A DNA stretch of 64,000 nt from Solirubrobacteraceae bacterium (GTDB lineage: Bacteria > Actinomycetota > Thermoleophilia > Solirubrobacterales > Solirubrobacteraceae), in the NCBI GenBank assembly GCA_029263125.1, contig JAJCYD010000007.1, positions 1 through 64,000 on the forward strand, read 5' to 3'. The notes under the pieces are model-generated. The model saw nothing but the letters and a program-made list of their open reading frames with translations, had not been told where the DNA came from and searched no databases. Below are positions 33,308 through 40,889 of this stretch, in pieces. Made by a program: the position numbers and the translations under genes. The first letter of the stretch is position 1; every line of letters begins with the position of its first letter.

Positions 33308-34501
33308 ATGAGCGTGCGCCGGCTGGCCTGGGGACTGGCGGCGCTGGCGCTCGTGATGCTGATCGGCGGCGAGATCGTCCTGCTCGCAACGGCGGAAGCT
33401 CGCTATGACGCCAAGGTGTTCGCGCAGGCGGTGCTCGAGGGCGTGCTGGTGGCGGTCGTCGCGGCGTTCGCGGTGATCGGGGCGCTGGTGATCTCGCGCC
33501 GGTCGCATCACGCGATCGGTTGGATCTGCGTGGCGGCGGGGTTGGCGGCCGGCCTGGCCAACGTGGCCGAGGCGTACGTGAACCTGCGTCTGCGCGGCGG
33601 CTCGGATCCCGGCCCGCTCGCAGGTGTTGCCGCCGTGTACGGGGAGGCGAGCTGGCTGGGATTCGTGGTCGTCCCGATCACGTTCGTGATGTTGCTGTTT
33701 CCCGACGGGCGCCTACCGTCGCCGCGCTGGCGCCGAGTTGCCTGGGCTGCGGGCGTCGGCATCGGCGTGACGTTCCTGTCAGTCGCACTGGCCGAGCTGC
33801 CCGATCCTCCGTCGCCGCTACTGGAGAACCCGTTCTCGGTGGATGGGTCGCTGAGCGATGTCCTGTCGGTCGTCGGCCAGCTGCTGATCGCGATCGGCGT
33901 GTTCGGATCCGTGACCGCCCTCGTCGTGCGCTACCGGCGCGCGCCGCACCGCCAGCGCCTGCAGATCAAGTGGCTCGCGCTGGCGGGGGCCGTCATCGTG
34001 GTCGTTGTTCCAATCGACGCGGCGCTCGGCGATTCGCTGGGTGACTGGGCCTACGCGGCGACGCTGCTCAGCCTCACGGGCCTGCCGGTAGCGATCGGGA
34101 TCGCGATCCTGCGACACCGTCTGTACGACATCGACGTCGTCATCAACCGGGCGCTCGTCTACTTCACGCTGACCGCGTCTGCCGCGGCGTCCTACGTGGC
34201 CGGGGTGCTGGTGCTGCAGCTCGCGCTGAGCCCGCTGACGCGCAGCTCGGATCTCGCGATCGCGGGCTCGACGCTCGCCGTCGCGGCGCTCTTTCAGCCC
34301 GCCCGGCGCCGGATCCAGGCGCTCGTCGATCGACGCTTCTTCCGGCGCAGGTACGACGCGCAGCGAACGCTTGAGCGCTTCGGGGCGCAACTGCGCGACG
34401 AGGTCGATCTCGACGAGCTCGGCGACGAGCTGTGCGCGGTGGTGGCCGAGACGATGGCGCCCGAGCACGTCACATTGTGGCTGCGCGAGGGCGTTCGATG
34501 A
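33308..34501 (+). CDS. Multi-pass membrane sensor protein ending in a partial GAF-like region
   Basis: A 397-residue protein starting at ATG 33308. About eight hydrophobic segments fill residues 1-310 (WGLAALALVMLIGGEIVLLA, VVAAFAVIGALVIS, WICVAAGLAAGLANVA, LGFVVVPITFVMLLFPDG and others). The segment RHRLYDIDVVINRALVY is typical of actinobacterial membrane sensor kinases. The C-terminus (RYDAQRTLERFGAQLRDEVD then LGDELCAVVAETMAPEHVTL) looks like the linker and first part of a GAF domain, then stops. No kinase domain follows. The rest of the expected GAF appears in the next gene, so the two may be halves of a split ancestral protein. Confidence 0.78.
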   Translation: MSVRRLAWGLAALALVMLIGGEIVLLATAEARYDAKVFAQAVLEGVLVAVVAAFAVIGALVISRRSHHAIGWICVAAGLAAGLANVAEAYVNLRLRGGSDPGPLAGVAAVYGEASWLGFVVVPITFVMLLFPDGRLPSPRWRRVAWAAGVGIGVTFLSVALAELPDPPSPLLENPFSVDGSLSDVLSVVGQLLIAIGVFGSVTALVVRYRRAPHRQRLQIKWLALAGAVIVVVVPIDAALGDSLGDWAYAATLLSLTGLPVAIGIAILRHRLYDIDVVINRALVYFTLTASAAASYVAGVLVLQLALSPLTRSSDLAIAGSTLAVAALFQPARRRIQALVDRRFFRRRYDAQRTLERFGAQLRDEVDLDELGDELCAVVAETMAPEHVTLWLREGVR

Positions 34502-34536
34502 ACGCGCTCTGCGCCGACGTAGCCGTAGACGTCGCC

Positions 34537-34558
34537 GTCGTAACGCGTCCCGGACGCC
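34537..34558 (+). promoter_or_regulatory. 22-bp shared motif, copy 3 (degenerate)
   Basis: GTCGTAACG, then a variable centre, then CGGACG; 16 of 22 positions match copy 2. It lies 22 nt before ATG 34581 in the junction between the membrane sensor and phosphatase genes. Confidence 0.45.
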
Positions 34559-34580
34559 TCGCTCCTACAACGGACGCTGC

Positions 34581-36224
34581 ATGACCGCGCTGACGAGAAG
34601 CGTCCTTCGCAAGCTGGCTCCGCGCCGCCGGGCGACCGCAGCCGACGCCCCGATCGGCCCGCCCGCGGCAGCCGCGGCCGCCGCACAGCCCGCGCGCGCG
34701 CCCGTCGAGATCGCCCCGGACGATCCGCTGCTGGCCTACTTGCAGGCGGCGGGCGAGGCCGTCGACGTCGAGGCGCTCGAGCTCGACTCGCCGGCGCTGC
34801 GCGAGCTGCGGGCGGCCAGGGTGCGGATCGCGGTGCCGCTCGTCGCGCAGGGCGAGCTGATCGGCGTCCTGAGCCTCGGCGCGCGCCGCTCCGAGCAGGA
34901 CTACTCCTCCGACGACCGCCGTCTGCTGGACAATCTCGCCGCGCGGGCGGCGCCGGCGCTGCGCGTCGGCCAGCTCGTGCGCGAGCAGCAGGCCGAGGCC
35001 GCGACGCGCCAGCGCTTCGAGCAGGAGCTCGAGATCGCGCGCCTGATCCAGCAGCACTTCCTGCCCAAGCAGCTGCCCGACCTCGGCGGCTGGCAGCTGG
35101 CGGCCTTCTATCGCCCGGCGCGCGAGGTCGGCGGCGACTTCTACGACGTCATCCCGCTGCCCGACGGGCGCGTCGGGCTCGTCGTCGGCGACGTGACCGA
35201 CAAGGGCGTGCCGGCCGCGCTCGTGATGTCGGCGACGCGGACGATCCTGCGCGCGACCGCGACGCGGCTCGTCGAGCCCGGCACGGTGCTCGAGCACGTC
35301 AACGAGCATCTGTGCCCCGACATGCCCGAGAAGATGTTCGTCACCTGCCTGTACGGGGTGCTCGAGCCGGCGACGGGCCTGCTGCGCTTCGCCAACGCCG
35401 GCCACGACGTGCCCTACGTGCGGACCGCCGGCGGGGTCGTCGAGCTGCGCGCGCGCGGGATGCCGCTGGGCCTGTTGACGGGCATGGCCTACGAGGAGAA
35501 GGAGATGGTGCTCGCGCCCGGCGACAGCGTGCTGCTGCACTCCGACGGGATCGTCGAGGCGCACGCGCCTGACCGTGAGATGTACGGCTTCCCGCGCCTG
35601 AAGGCGACCGTCGGCCGCGGGCCCGGCGGCCAGGAGCTGATCGACGTCGTGCTCGCCGATCTGGATGCCTTCACCGGCCCCGGCGCCGAGCAGGAGGACG
35701 ACATCACGATGCTGTCGCTGCAGCGAACCGCGACCGCAGCGGCGGCGCCCGCGGCCGCTTCGGCCGGCGATGGCGACGCGCAGGTGCTGGCCGAGTTCGA
35801 GCTGCCAAGCGTGCCGGGGAACGAGAGGCAGGCGCTCGCCGGGGTGGCCGTGGCCGTCGCCGGGCTGGCGCTGGCGCCGGCGCAGCTGGAGAGGCTGAAG
35901 ACCGCCGTCGCCGAGGCGACGATGAACGCGATCGAGCACGGCAACGAGAACGTCGCCGCGCGCGCGGTCGCGATCCGCGTGCTGCACCAGCCTGCACGCG
36001 CGCGCCTGCGCGTGCAGGTCACCGACGGCAGTCACGGCGGTGAGCTGCCGGCGCCCGAGGTGCCGGACATCGACGCCAAGCTCGCCGGCACGCAGCTTCC
36101 GCGCGGCTGGGGCCTGTTGCTGATCGAGAGCATGGTCGACGAGACGCGAGTGTCGAGCGGCCCGCAGGGGCACACGCTCGAGCTCGTCCTATACCTGGAA
36201 GGGGATCCGGATGACGACGCGTGA
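34581..36224 (+). CDS. GAF-PP2C phosphatase fused to an RsbW-like HATPase (RsbU-RsbW fusion)
   Basis: A 547-residue protein starting at ATG 34581. After a low-complexity N-terminus, residues ~45-140 form part of a GAF domain (VRIAVPLVAQGELIGVLSLG then DYSSDDRRLLDNLAARAAPA). The SpoIIE/RsbU PP2C domain (~150-385) has IQQHFLPKQLPD, REVGGDFYDVIPL and VGDVTDKGVPAALVMSATR with the metal-binding Asp residues, then LLHSDGIVEAH and the final EQEDDITML. The C-terminal ~140 residues form a GHKL anti-sigma kinase: TAVAEATMNAIEHGNEN and GWGLLLIESMVDE. It should dephosphorylate STAS antagonists and also bind or phosphorylate them. Two STAS genes follow directly. Confidence 0.92.
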   Translation: MTALTRSVLRKLAPRRRATAADAPIGPPAAAAAAAQPARAPVEIAPDDPLLAYLQAAGEAVDVEALELDSPALRELRAARVRIAVPLVAQGELIGVLSLGARRSEQDYSSDDRRLLDNLAARAAPALRVGQLVREQQAEAATRQRFEQELEIARLIQQHFLPKQLPDLGGWQLAAFYRPAREVGGDFYDVIPLPDGRVGLVVGDVTDKGVPAALVMSATRTILRATATRLVEPGTVLEHVNEHLCPDMPEKMFVTCLYGVLEPATGLLRFANAGHDVPYVRTAGGVVELRARGMPLGLLTGMAYEEKEMVLAPGDSVLLHSDGIVEAHAPDREMYGFPRLKATVGRGPGGQELIDVVLADLDAFTGPGAEQEDDITMLSLQRTATAAAAPAAASAGDGDAQVLAEFELPSVPGNERQALAGVAVAVAGLALAPAQLERLKTAVAEATMNAIEHGNENVAARAVAIRVLHQPARARLRVQVTDGSHGGELPAPEVPDIDAKLAGTQLPRGWGLLLIESMVDETRVSSGPQGHTLELVLYLEGDPDDDA

Positions 36225-36576
36225 GCTGCGGGTGACGATCTCCGACCGAGGCCCGACCGCGGTCATCCATCTGGCCGGCGAGATCGATCGCGCGGCCGAC
36301 GAGCTGCTCGGGCGTGCTTATGACGACGCGACGCGCGGCGGCGCGCGCGCGGTCGTCCTGAACTTCGAGCACGTCGAGTACATCAACAGCACGGGCATCG
36401 CCCTGCTCGTCGGGCTGCTCGCCCAGGCGCGTGGGCAGTCGGTGCGGATCAGCGCATGCGGGCTGTCGGACCACTACCGCGACATCTTCGAGATCACGCG
36501 CCTGGCCGACTTCATGACGATCGCCGACAGCGAGGACGGCGCCGTCGCGGGCGCGGGTGCGAGCACGGATGCATGA
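36211..36576 (+). CDS. STAS-domain anti-sigma factor antagonist (RsbV-like)
   Basis: A 121-residue STAS domain. The strand-loop VEYINSTGIALLVGLLAQAR contains the Ser-Thr (about residue 58-59) that is phosphorylated by anti-sigma kinases and dephosphorylated by the upstream PP2C protein. ATG 36211 overlaps the phosphatase gene by 14 nt, so both are co-translated. Expected to sequester an RsbW-type kinase, freeing its sigma factor; the sigma factor is not in this window. Confidence 0.9.
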   Translation: MTTRELRVTISDRGPTAVIHLAGEIDRAADELLGRAYDDATRGGARAVVLNFEHVEYINSTGIALLVGLLAQARGQSVRISACGLSDHYRDIFEITRLADFMTIADSEDGAVAGAGASTDA

Positions 36577-36931
36577 GTCAGCGACGGCCGCCGACGTCCG
36601 CGAGGCCGCGCCGGGCGTCTGCGTCATCGACATCACAGGAGACGTGACGGCGGCCAGCGAGGAGGCCCTCGTCGCCGCCTACGATGACGCCAGCGCGCGC
36701 GGTGCCCGCGCGATCGTGCTGAGCTTCGCCGGGCTTGCGTACATGAACTCCGGCGGCATCGGCCTGATCGTGATGCTGCTCGTGCGCGCCCAGCGCGCCG
36801 ATCAGCGCGTGCTCGCCTACGGCCTGTCAGGCCACTACCGCCAGATCTTCGAGCTGACGCGCCTCGACGAGGCCGTCGCCATCCACGACTCAGAGCAGGA
36901 CGCGCTGCGTGTCGCGAGCGCTATGGGATGA
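36569..36931 (+). CDS. Second STAS-domain anti-sigma factor antagonist
   Basis: A 120-residue STAS domain, ATG 36569 (GTG 36557 possible), overlapping the previous gene by 8 nt. The phosphorylation loop reads LAYMNSGGIGLIVMLLVRAQ: Ser is retained but the following Thr is Gly. It shares the C-terminal pattern GLSGHYRQIFELTRLDEAV with the first STAS protein, so the two are probably tandem duplicates. They may integrate into the same switch with different affinity. Confidence 0.88.
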   Translation: MHESATAADVREAAPGVCVIDITGDVTAASEEALVAAYDDASARGARAIVLSFAGLAYMNSGGIGLIVMLLVRAQRADQRVLAYGLSGHYRQIFELTRLDEAVAIHDSEQDALRVASAMG

Positions 36932-36993
36932 GCACCATGCCGACGACAATCTCCGGCGGCGCAGCCGCGGCCGAGCGCGCGGCGTTACCCGCC

Positions 36994-37015
36994 GCCGTAA
37001 CGATTGCCGGACGGC
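36994..37015 (+). promoter_or_regulatory. 22-bp shared motif, copy 4
   Basis: GCCGTAACGATT, then GCCG, then GACGGC, 19 of 22 matching copy 2, 78 nt before ATG 37094. CGTTAC (36983-36988) is an inverted half-copy 14 bp to the left, the same spacing as the partial copy next to copy 1. Confidence 0.6.
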
Positions 37016-37093
37016 TGGCGGCGATGTTCTCCTCCATCAGCCAACAGCGAGCGGCGGCCACGATCGTCGCCGCGATCGAATGAGGACACGGAC

Positions 37094-38071
37094 ATGACCC
37101 AGAAACACCGCAGCTCACAGGCCCCGGGCGACATCACGGCCCGGGCGCGGCCGACGACACGGGGACGCGGCGCGATCGGACGGCGGGTCGCGCTGGCGCT
37201 GGCGATCGTGATCGCGCCCGCCGGTCTCGCGGCCTGCGGCGAGGACGATGCGTCAAGCGATGCGGGCGGCGCACAGGCTGCGCCGACGCCGCTGGCGATC
37301 ACCACCTCCGCCGCGGACGCTGATCGGTTTACGACCACGGCGCCCGCAACGGTCAGCGGTGGCCTCGTCGAGCTGACCTTCACCAACGCCGACGAGAAGG
37401 CCACCCATGAGGCGCAGCTGGTCCGCATCGACGGCGACCACACGGCGCAGGACGCCGTCGAGGTCGTGACGGGCGACTCCGTCGCGATTCCGGACTGGTT
37501 TCACGCCGCCGGCGGCGCCGGCAGCACCGGGCCCGGCCAGACGGTGACGACGACGATGAACCTGCCTGCGGGCAGCTACGCGATGATCGACAACGACGCT
37601 CAGGAGGGACCCTCGAACTCCAGCCGCGGAGCGCTTGCCGAGTTCGAGGTCACGGCCGGCGACGACGGTGACCTGCCCGCCGCGACGGCGACGATCACGG
37701 CCGATACCGCGGACGGCGCCGAGCACGACAACAGCTTCGAGATCGAGGGCCTGAAGGTCGGTCCCAACCGCGTCAAGCTCGTCAACACGGGCGAGGAGGT
37801 GCACCACGCGGTGCTGTTCCCGATCCTGCCCGGCAAGACGCTCGCCGACGTCAAGAAGGCGTTCACCGAGGAGCGCCCGTCCGGACCGCCGCCGGTCGAC
37901 TTCGCCGGCGCCGCCGGGACCGCGGCGATCGACGGCGACAGCGAGCTTGTCACCGACCTCGTGCTGCGCAAGCCGGGTACGTATGCCGTCGTCTGCTTCC
38001 TGACCGATCGCGACGGCAAGGGCGAGCAGCATCTCGCGGAGGGGATGATCGAGAAGGTCGTCGTCAAGTAG
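37094..38071 (+). CDS. Secreted lipoprotein with cupredoxin-like domains
   Basis: A 325-residue exported lipoprotein. The N-terminus has a twin-Arg-rich basic region, a hydrophobic core VALALAIVIAPAGLAAC and a lipobox Cys (LAAC, residue 47). The mature part contains two beta-sandwich regions; TPLAITTSAADADRFTTT and NSFEIEGLKVGPNRVKLVNT start each one, and GEEVHHAVLFPILPG contains a His pair. The C-terminal phrase KPGTYAVVCFLTDRDGKGEQ with Cys resembles cupredoxin copper sites (Cys-x-His pattern is incomplete: no Met is seen). The 22-bp motif upstream links it to the BTAD regulon. Confidence 0.78.
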   Translation: MTQKHRSSQAPGDITARARPTTRGRGAIGRRVALALAIVIAPAGLAACGEDDASSDAGGAQAAPTPLAITTSAADADRFTTTAPATVSGGLVELTFTNADEKATHEAQLVRIDGDHTAQDAVEVVTGDSVAIPDWFHAAGGAGSTGPGQTVTTTMNLPAGSYAMIDNDAQEGPSNSSRGALAEFEVTAGDDGDLPAATATITADTADGAEHDNSFEIEGLKVGPNRVKLVNTGEEVHHAVLFPILPGKTLADVKKAFTEERPSGPPPVDFAGAAGTAAIDGDSELVTDLVLRKPGTYAVVCFLTDRDGKGEQHLAEGMIEKVVVK

Positions 38072-38416
38072 TGGTTCGTCCTGTGCGTCGGTTTGCTCTT
38101 GGGCGGCGAGCAGCGGTCGATCCACGAGTGAACGGATTGCAGGATGGGCCACGAGCGCAGCCGTCACCCGCGCTGGGAAGCCGCGCCCGGTGGGCGTCGC
38201 GCCCCGCGGCCGTCGCGCATGCCTGGTGCCGTCGCCGCGCAGCGCCGCCAGCAGTCCGGCGGTGGCCAGGTCGCCGAGCGCGAGCTGGCTCTCGATGACG
38301 GTCGGCGCCCAACGGCGGACCCGGCGATCCTCTTCCTCGTCGCCCGGGCGTCCCCGCCCTGATAGCGCGGGAGGGTCCCGTCGCCCCGAGCGCAGCGAAG
38401 CCATAGAGTCGCGGGC
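38072..38416. other. Intergenic region before the 38417 gene
   Basis: No gene can be supported in these 345 bp. One leftward frame contains a helical-looking stretch (ESQLALGDLATAGLLAALRG) that could be a decayed fragment of a TPR/regulator gene, but it has no start and no matching neighbours. Confidence 0.4.
38404..38409 (+). promoter_or_regulatory. -10 box, leaderless promoter of the 38417 gene
   Basis: TAGAGT lies 7 nt before GTG 38417 and no ribosome-binding site is present. Confidence 0.45.
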
Positions 38417-40069
38417 GTGGACCGCCTGAAGAAGATCAACCCCGCGATCGTCATCGTGGCGGTCATCGTGCTCGTCGGGTTGTGGCTCGTCCGGCCGATC
38501 TGGCACGGGTTCGCGCTGTTCTTCTGGGTCACGCCGTTCGTCTGGATCGCTCCCGTCGTCGTGCTGGCGGTCGGCGCGCTGCTGTTTCGCCGCTCGCAGC
38601 GCAACTGGACGACGCTCGAGGATCTCCGCACCGGCGTGCGCCCGCCGTCCTGGCTGGTCGCCTTCCCCGTCGTCGCCTTCCTGCTGTTCATCGTCCTGTC
38701 GTCGCTGCGCGGCCCGCTCGTGCAGCGCGCGATCGTCAAGAACACGACCTACGAGTCCATCCCGGGGCTGCCGCCCAACGGGAAGGTCCGCATCGTGCCG
38801 CGCCAGGTCGCCGAGCAGAACGCCTCCAGCGCGTTCAACTCGCCGACCGAGACGCTGACGAACTTCCGCATCGTCAACACCAAGGAGGGCCTGAGGTGGA
38901 CGGCGCTGCGCACCCCGCAGGGCGCCTTCCGGATCTTCTCCAAGAAGAGCCAGGGCATCGTCGAGCTCGACGCCGAGGAGACGGCCCGCTCGCTGCGCCA
39001 GATCGACGCCGAGCTCGAGACCGCCCCGGGGCTGCAGATCACCGACAACCTACGCTGGCGGCTGCTCAAGAAGCGTTTCCTGATCTCTTTGGAGGAGCCC
39101 GTGGGCATCGAGACGCCCGACGGACCGCGGTTGCTGGTGCCCTACCTGAAGTACAAGGGCCTGCTGATCCGCCGCCCGGTCCTCGGCGGCGTCTTCGTCG
39201 TCGCGCCCGACGGGACGATCGAGGACCTCGAACCCGAAGAGGCCGCGCGTCGTCCGGAGCTCGCGCTCACCGGCCGGGTCTTCTCCGACACGCAGGCCCG
39301 CCGCATCCAGGACGCCTACCAGTACAAGGGCGGCCTGTGGAACGCCTGGTTCGTGCACGAGGACCAGACGAACATCACCGACACCGAGATCAACCGCCAG
39401 CCCTACCTCGTGGACTTCGGCGAGAAGGGCCTCGGCCTGCAATGGGTGACGGTCGCCGAGCCCTACGGCCGCGCCTTCGCCGCCAGCGTGATCTTCCTGA
39501 CCGACGCCACCACCGGCCGCACGCGGATCTGGCGGGTTCCGTCGCGCCAGTCGTTGAGCGGCAACCGGCGGGCGATCCAGGCCGTCAAGGCCGTCTCGAT
39601 CCCGGGGGTGGACTTCGGCGACGAGACGCCGGGCTCGGGCAACTTCCGCGTCGTCGAGCCGCGCCCGGTGTTCGTCAAGGGCGGCCTCGTCTACCTCACC
39701 TCGATCATCCCCACGAGCGCCAACGCCGTGTCCAAGACGGTCATCGTGGACGCCGAGACCAACAAGCTCGTCGCGATCTTCGACAACGATCGCGACCCCA
39801 AGGCCGAAGAACGGACCCTGCGCTACATCGCCACCGGGGAGGTGCCCGACAACGCGACGGCGCCGGGCATCACAGACGAGCCCGAGACCGCGGCACCGAC
39901 GACCACGACCCCCGGCACGACGACGACCCCGGGCGCGACGCCACCGGCGCCGTCGGGCTCGGCAAAGAACGCGCAGGAGCGCATCGACGACATCCTCAAG
40001 CGCCAGCGCCAGCTCATCGACGAGCTCGAGCAGCTGCGCGACGCCGTGCGCAAGCAGGACGCCGGCTGA
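38417..40069 (+). CDS. Large membrane-anchored protein of unknown function
   Basis: A 550-residue protein. Three hydrophobic segments at the N-terminus (INPAIVIVAVIVLVGLWLV, FFWVTPFVWIAPVVVLAVGA and VAFPVVAFLLFIVLSSL) anchor a ~370-residue soluble part with many beta strands and repeated phrases such as GIVELDAEETARSLRQID and NRRAIQAVKAVSIPGVDFG. The C-terminus has a Thr/Pro/Gly linker (TTTTPGTTTTPGATPPAP) and an amphipathic coiled coil (ERIDDILKRQRQLIDELEQL). No known domain is recognised. The length and conserved-looking pattern suggest a cell-envelope protein. It is a single-gene unit by its own -10 box. Confidence 0.75.
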   Translation: MDRLKKINPAIVIVAVIVLVGLWLVRPIWHGFALFFWVTPFVWIAPVVVLAVGALLFRRSQRNWTTLEDLRTGVRPPSWLVAFPVVAFLLFIVLSSLRGPLVQRAIVKNTTYESIPGLPPNGKVRIVPRQVAEQNASSAFNSPTETLTNFRIVNTKEGLRWTALRTPQGAFRIFSKKSQGIVELDAEETARSLRQIDAELETAPGLQITDNLRWRLLKKRFLISLEEPVGIETPDGPRLLVPYLKYKGLLIRRPVLGGVFVVAPDGTIEDLEPEEAARRPELALTGRVFSDTQARRIQDAYQYKGGLWNAWFVHEDQTNITDTEINRQPYLVDFGEKGLGLQWVTVAEPYGRAFAASVIFLTDATTGRTRIWRVPSRQSLSGNRRAIQAVKAVSIPGVDFGDETPGSGNFRVVEPRPVFVKGGLVYLTSIIPTSANAVSKTVIVDAETNKLVAIFDNDRDPKAEERTLRYIATGEVPDNATAPGITDEPETAAPTTTTPGTTTTPGATPPAPSGSAKNAQERIDDILKRQRQLIDELEQLRDAVRKQDAG

Positions 40070-40081
40070 CCCGCGCGCGGC

Positions 40082-40861
40082 TCACGCCGCGCTGCCTGGC
40101 GGCTGGGCCGTCGCGTCCAGCGCGGCGCGCCAATGCTGGGCACGCGGCGCCGGGCCGGCATGCTGACCGTTCCATCCCGTGACGACCTGGATGCCGTGCG
40201 CCGCGTTGACCAGCCATGTCTCGCGGTCGCGAAGCTCGCCTGGCAGCGGTGAGCGCTCATGGACGTCGACCCCGCGCTCGCGGGCGATCTCCAGCAGCAG
40301 CTGACGGGTGACGCTCGGCAGCGTGCGATCGGCGGGCGTGCTGCACAGCGTCTCGCCCTCCCACCACAGCAGCGCCGTCAGCGCTCCCTCCACGAGCCGG
40401 CCGTCGTCATCGCAGATCAGCAGCTCGTCGGCCCCCGCCGCGACGGCGTGCGCTCGCAGCTTGAGCAGCAGCGCGATGTCCGGTCCCTTGCGCAGCGGCC
40501 GCGTGCGCGGATCGCCGCGCGTGCCGAGGATGACACGCAGCTCGGCCACGACGGGCTGGGCTGGCCGCAGGCGCACCTGCAGGTGGCCGCCCTCGACGAC
40601 CTCCAGGCGAGGAAACCAGCGTCCCGACACGGGCATGGCGGCTTCGGCGGCGACCCGAAACGCCTCGAGGCAGCCGCGCCGGACGCCGAGCTGCGCCGCC
40701 CAGCCGCCAAAGCGCGCCCAGTGCGCGTCACGCCCGCGGACGGCGCCGTCGCACGCAAGCCACGAGTCGGCCGCCAGCAACGGCTGCTCGGGATCGCCCG
40801 GGACCCGGCGCAGTTCGTGCCCGGACCAGCGCAGCAGCGAGTGGTGGTCGGGGAGCTGCAC
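40082..40861 (-). CDS. pabC: Class IV aminotransferase fold protein, probable 4-amino-4-deoxychorismate lyase
   Basis: A 259-residue PLP enzyme of fold type IV. GTG 40861 has a TACCGT -10 box 9 nt upstream. Visible features are RPLRKGPDIALLLKLRAHA, where the Lys is the likely PLP-binding residue, GADELLICDDDGRLVEGALT (the E-G-x-x-N/T region) and TLPSVTRQLLLEIARERGV, typical for PabC-like proteins. Divergent from the PabAB fusion gene with a shared promoter, so it probably makes 4-aminobenzoate for folate synthesis from aminodeoxychorismate. The N-terminal half is divergent, so other D-amino-acid or branched-chain roles cannot be fully excluded. Confidence 0.82.
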   Translation of the reverse strand: MQLPDHHSLLRWSGHELRRVPGDPEQPLLAADSWLACDGAVRGRDAHWARFGGWAAQLGVRRGCLEAFRVAAEAAMPVSGRWFPRLEVVEGGHLQVRLRPAQPVVAELRVILGTRGDPRTRPLRKGPDIALLLKLRAHAVAAGADELLICDDDGRLVEGALTALLWWEGETLCSTPADRTLPSVTRQLLLEIARERGVDVHERSPLPGELRDRETWLVNAAHGIQVVTGWNGQHAGPAPRAQHWRAALDATAQPPGSAA

Positions 40862-40870
40862 GGTGCGCCG

Positions 40871-40880
40871 ACGGTAGCGT
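40871..40880. promoter_or_regulatory. Overlapping divergent -10 boxes for pabC and pabAB
   Basis: The rightward box TAGCGT (40875-40880) and the leftward box TACCGT (40876-40871) share the central TA. Each lies 9 nt from its GTG start (40890 and 40861). No ribosome-binding sites, so both transcripts are likely leaderless. Confidence 0.5.
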
Positions 40881-40889
40881 GTGCCGGCC

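Noticed and set aside
36928-37083. A 51-codon ATG frame overlapping the second STAS stop
   Set aside because: Start overlap (ATGA) is attractive, but the frame runs through copy 4 of the 22-bp motif, is Ala-rich and resembles no family; the DNA is better explained as a promoter region.
38064-38506. Leftward frame with a TPR-like fragment near 38.1-38.4 kb
   Set aside because: Only about 30 residues look protein-like, with no start, no domain and overlap with real genes on both sides; kept only as a comment in the intergenic entry.
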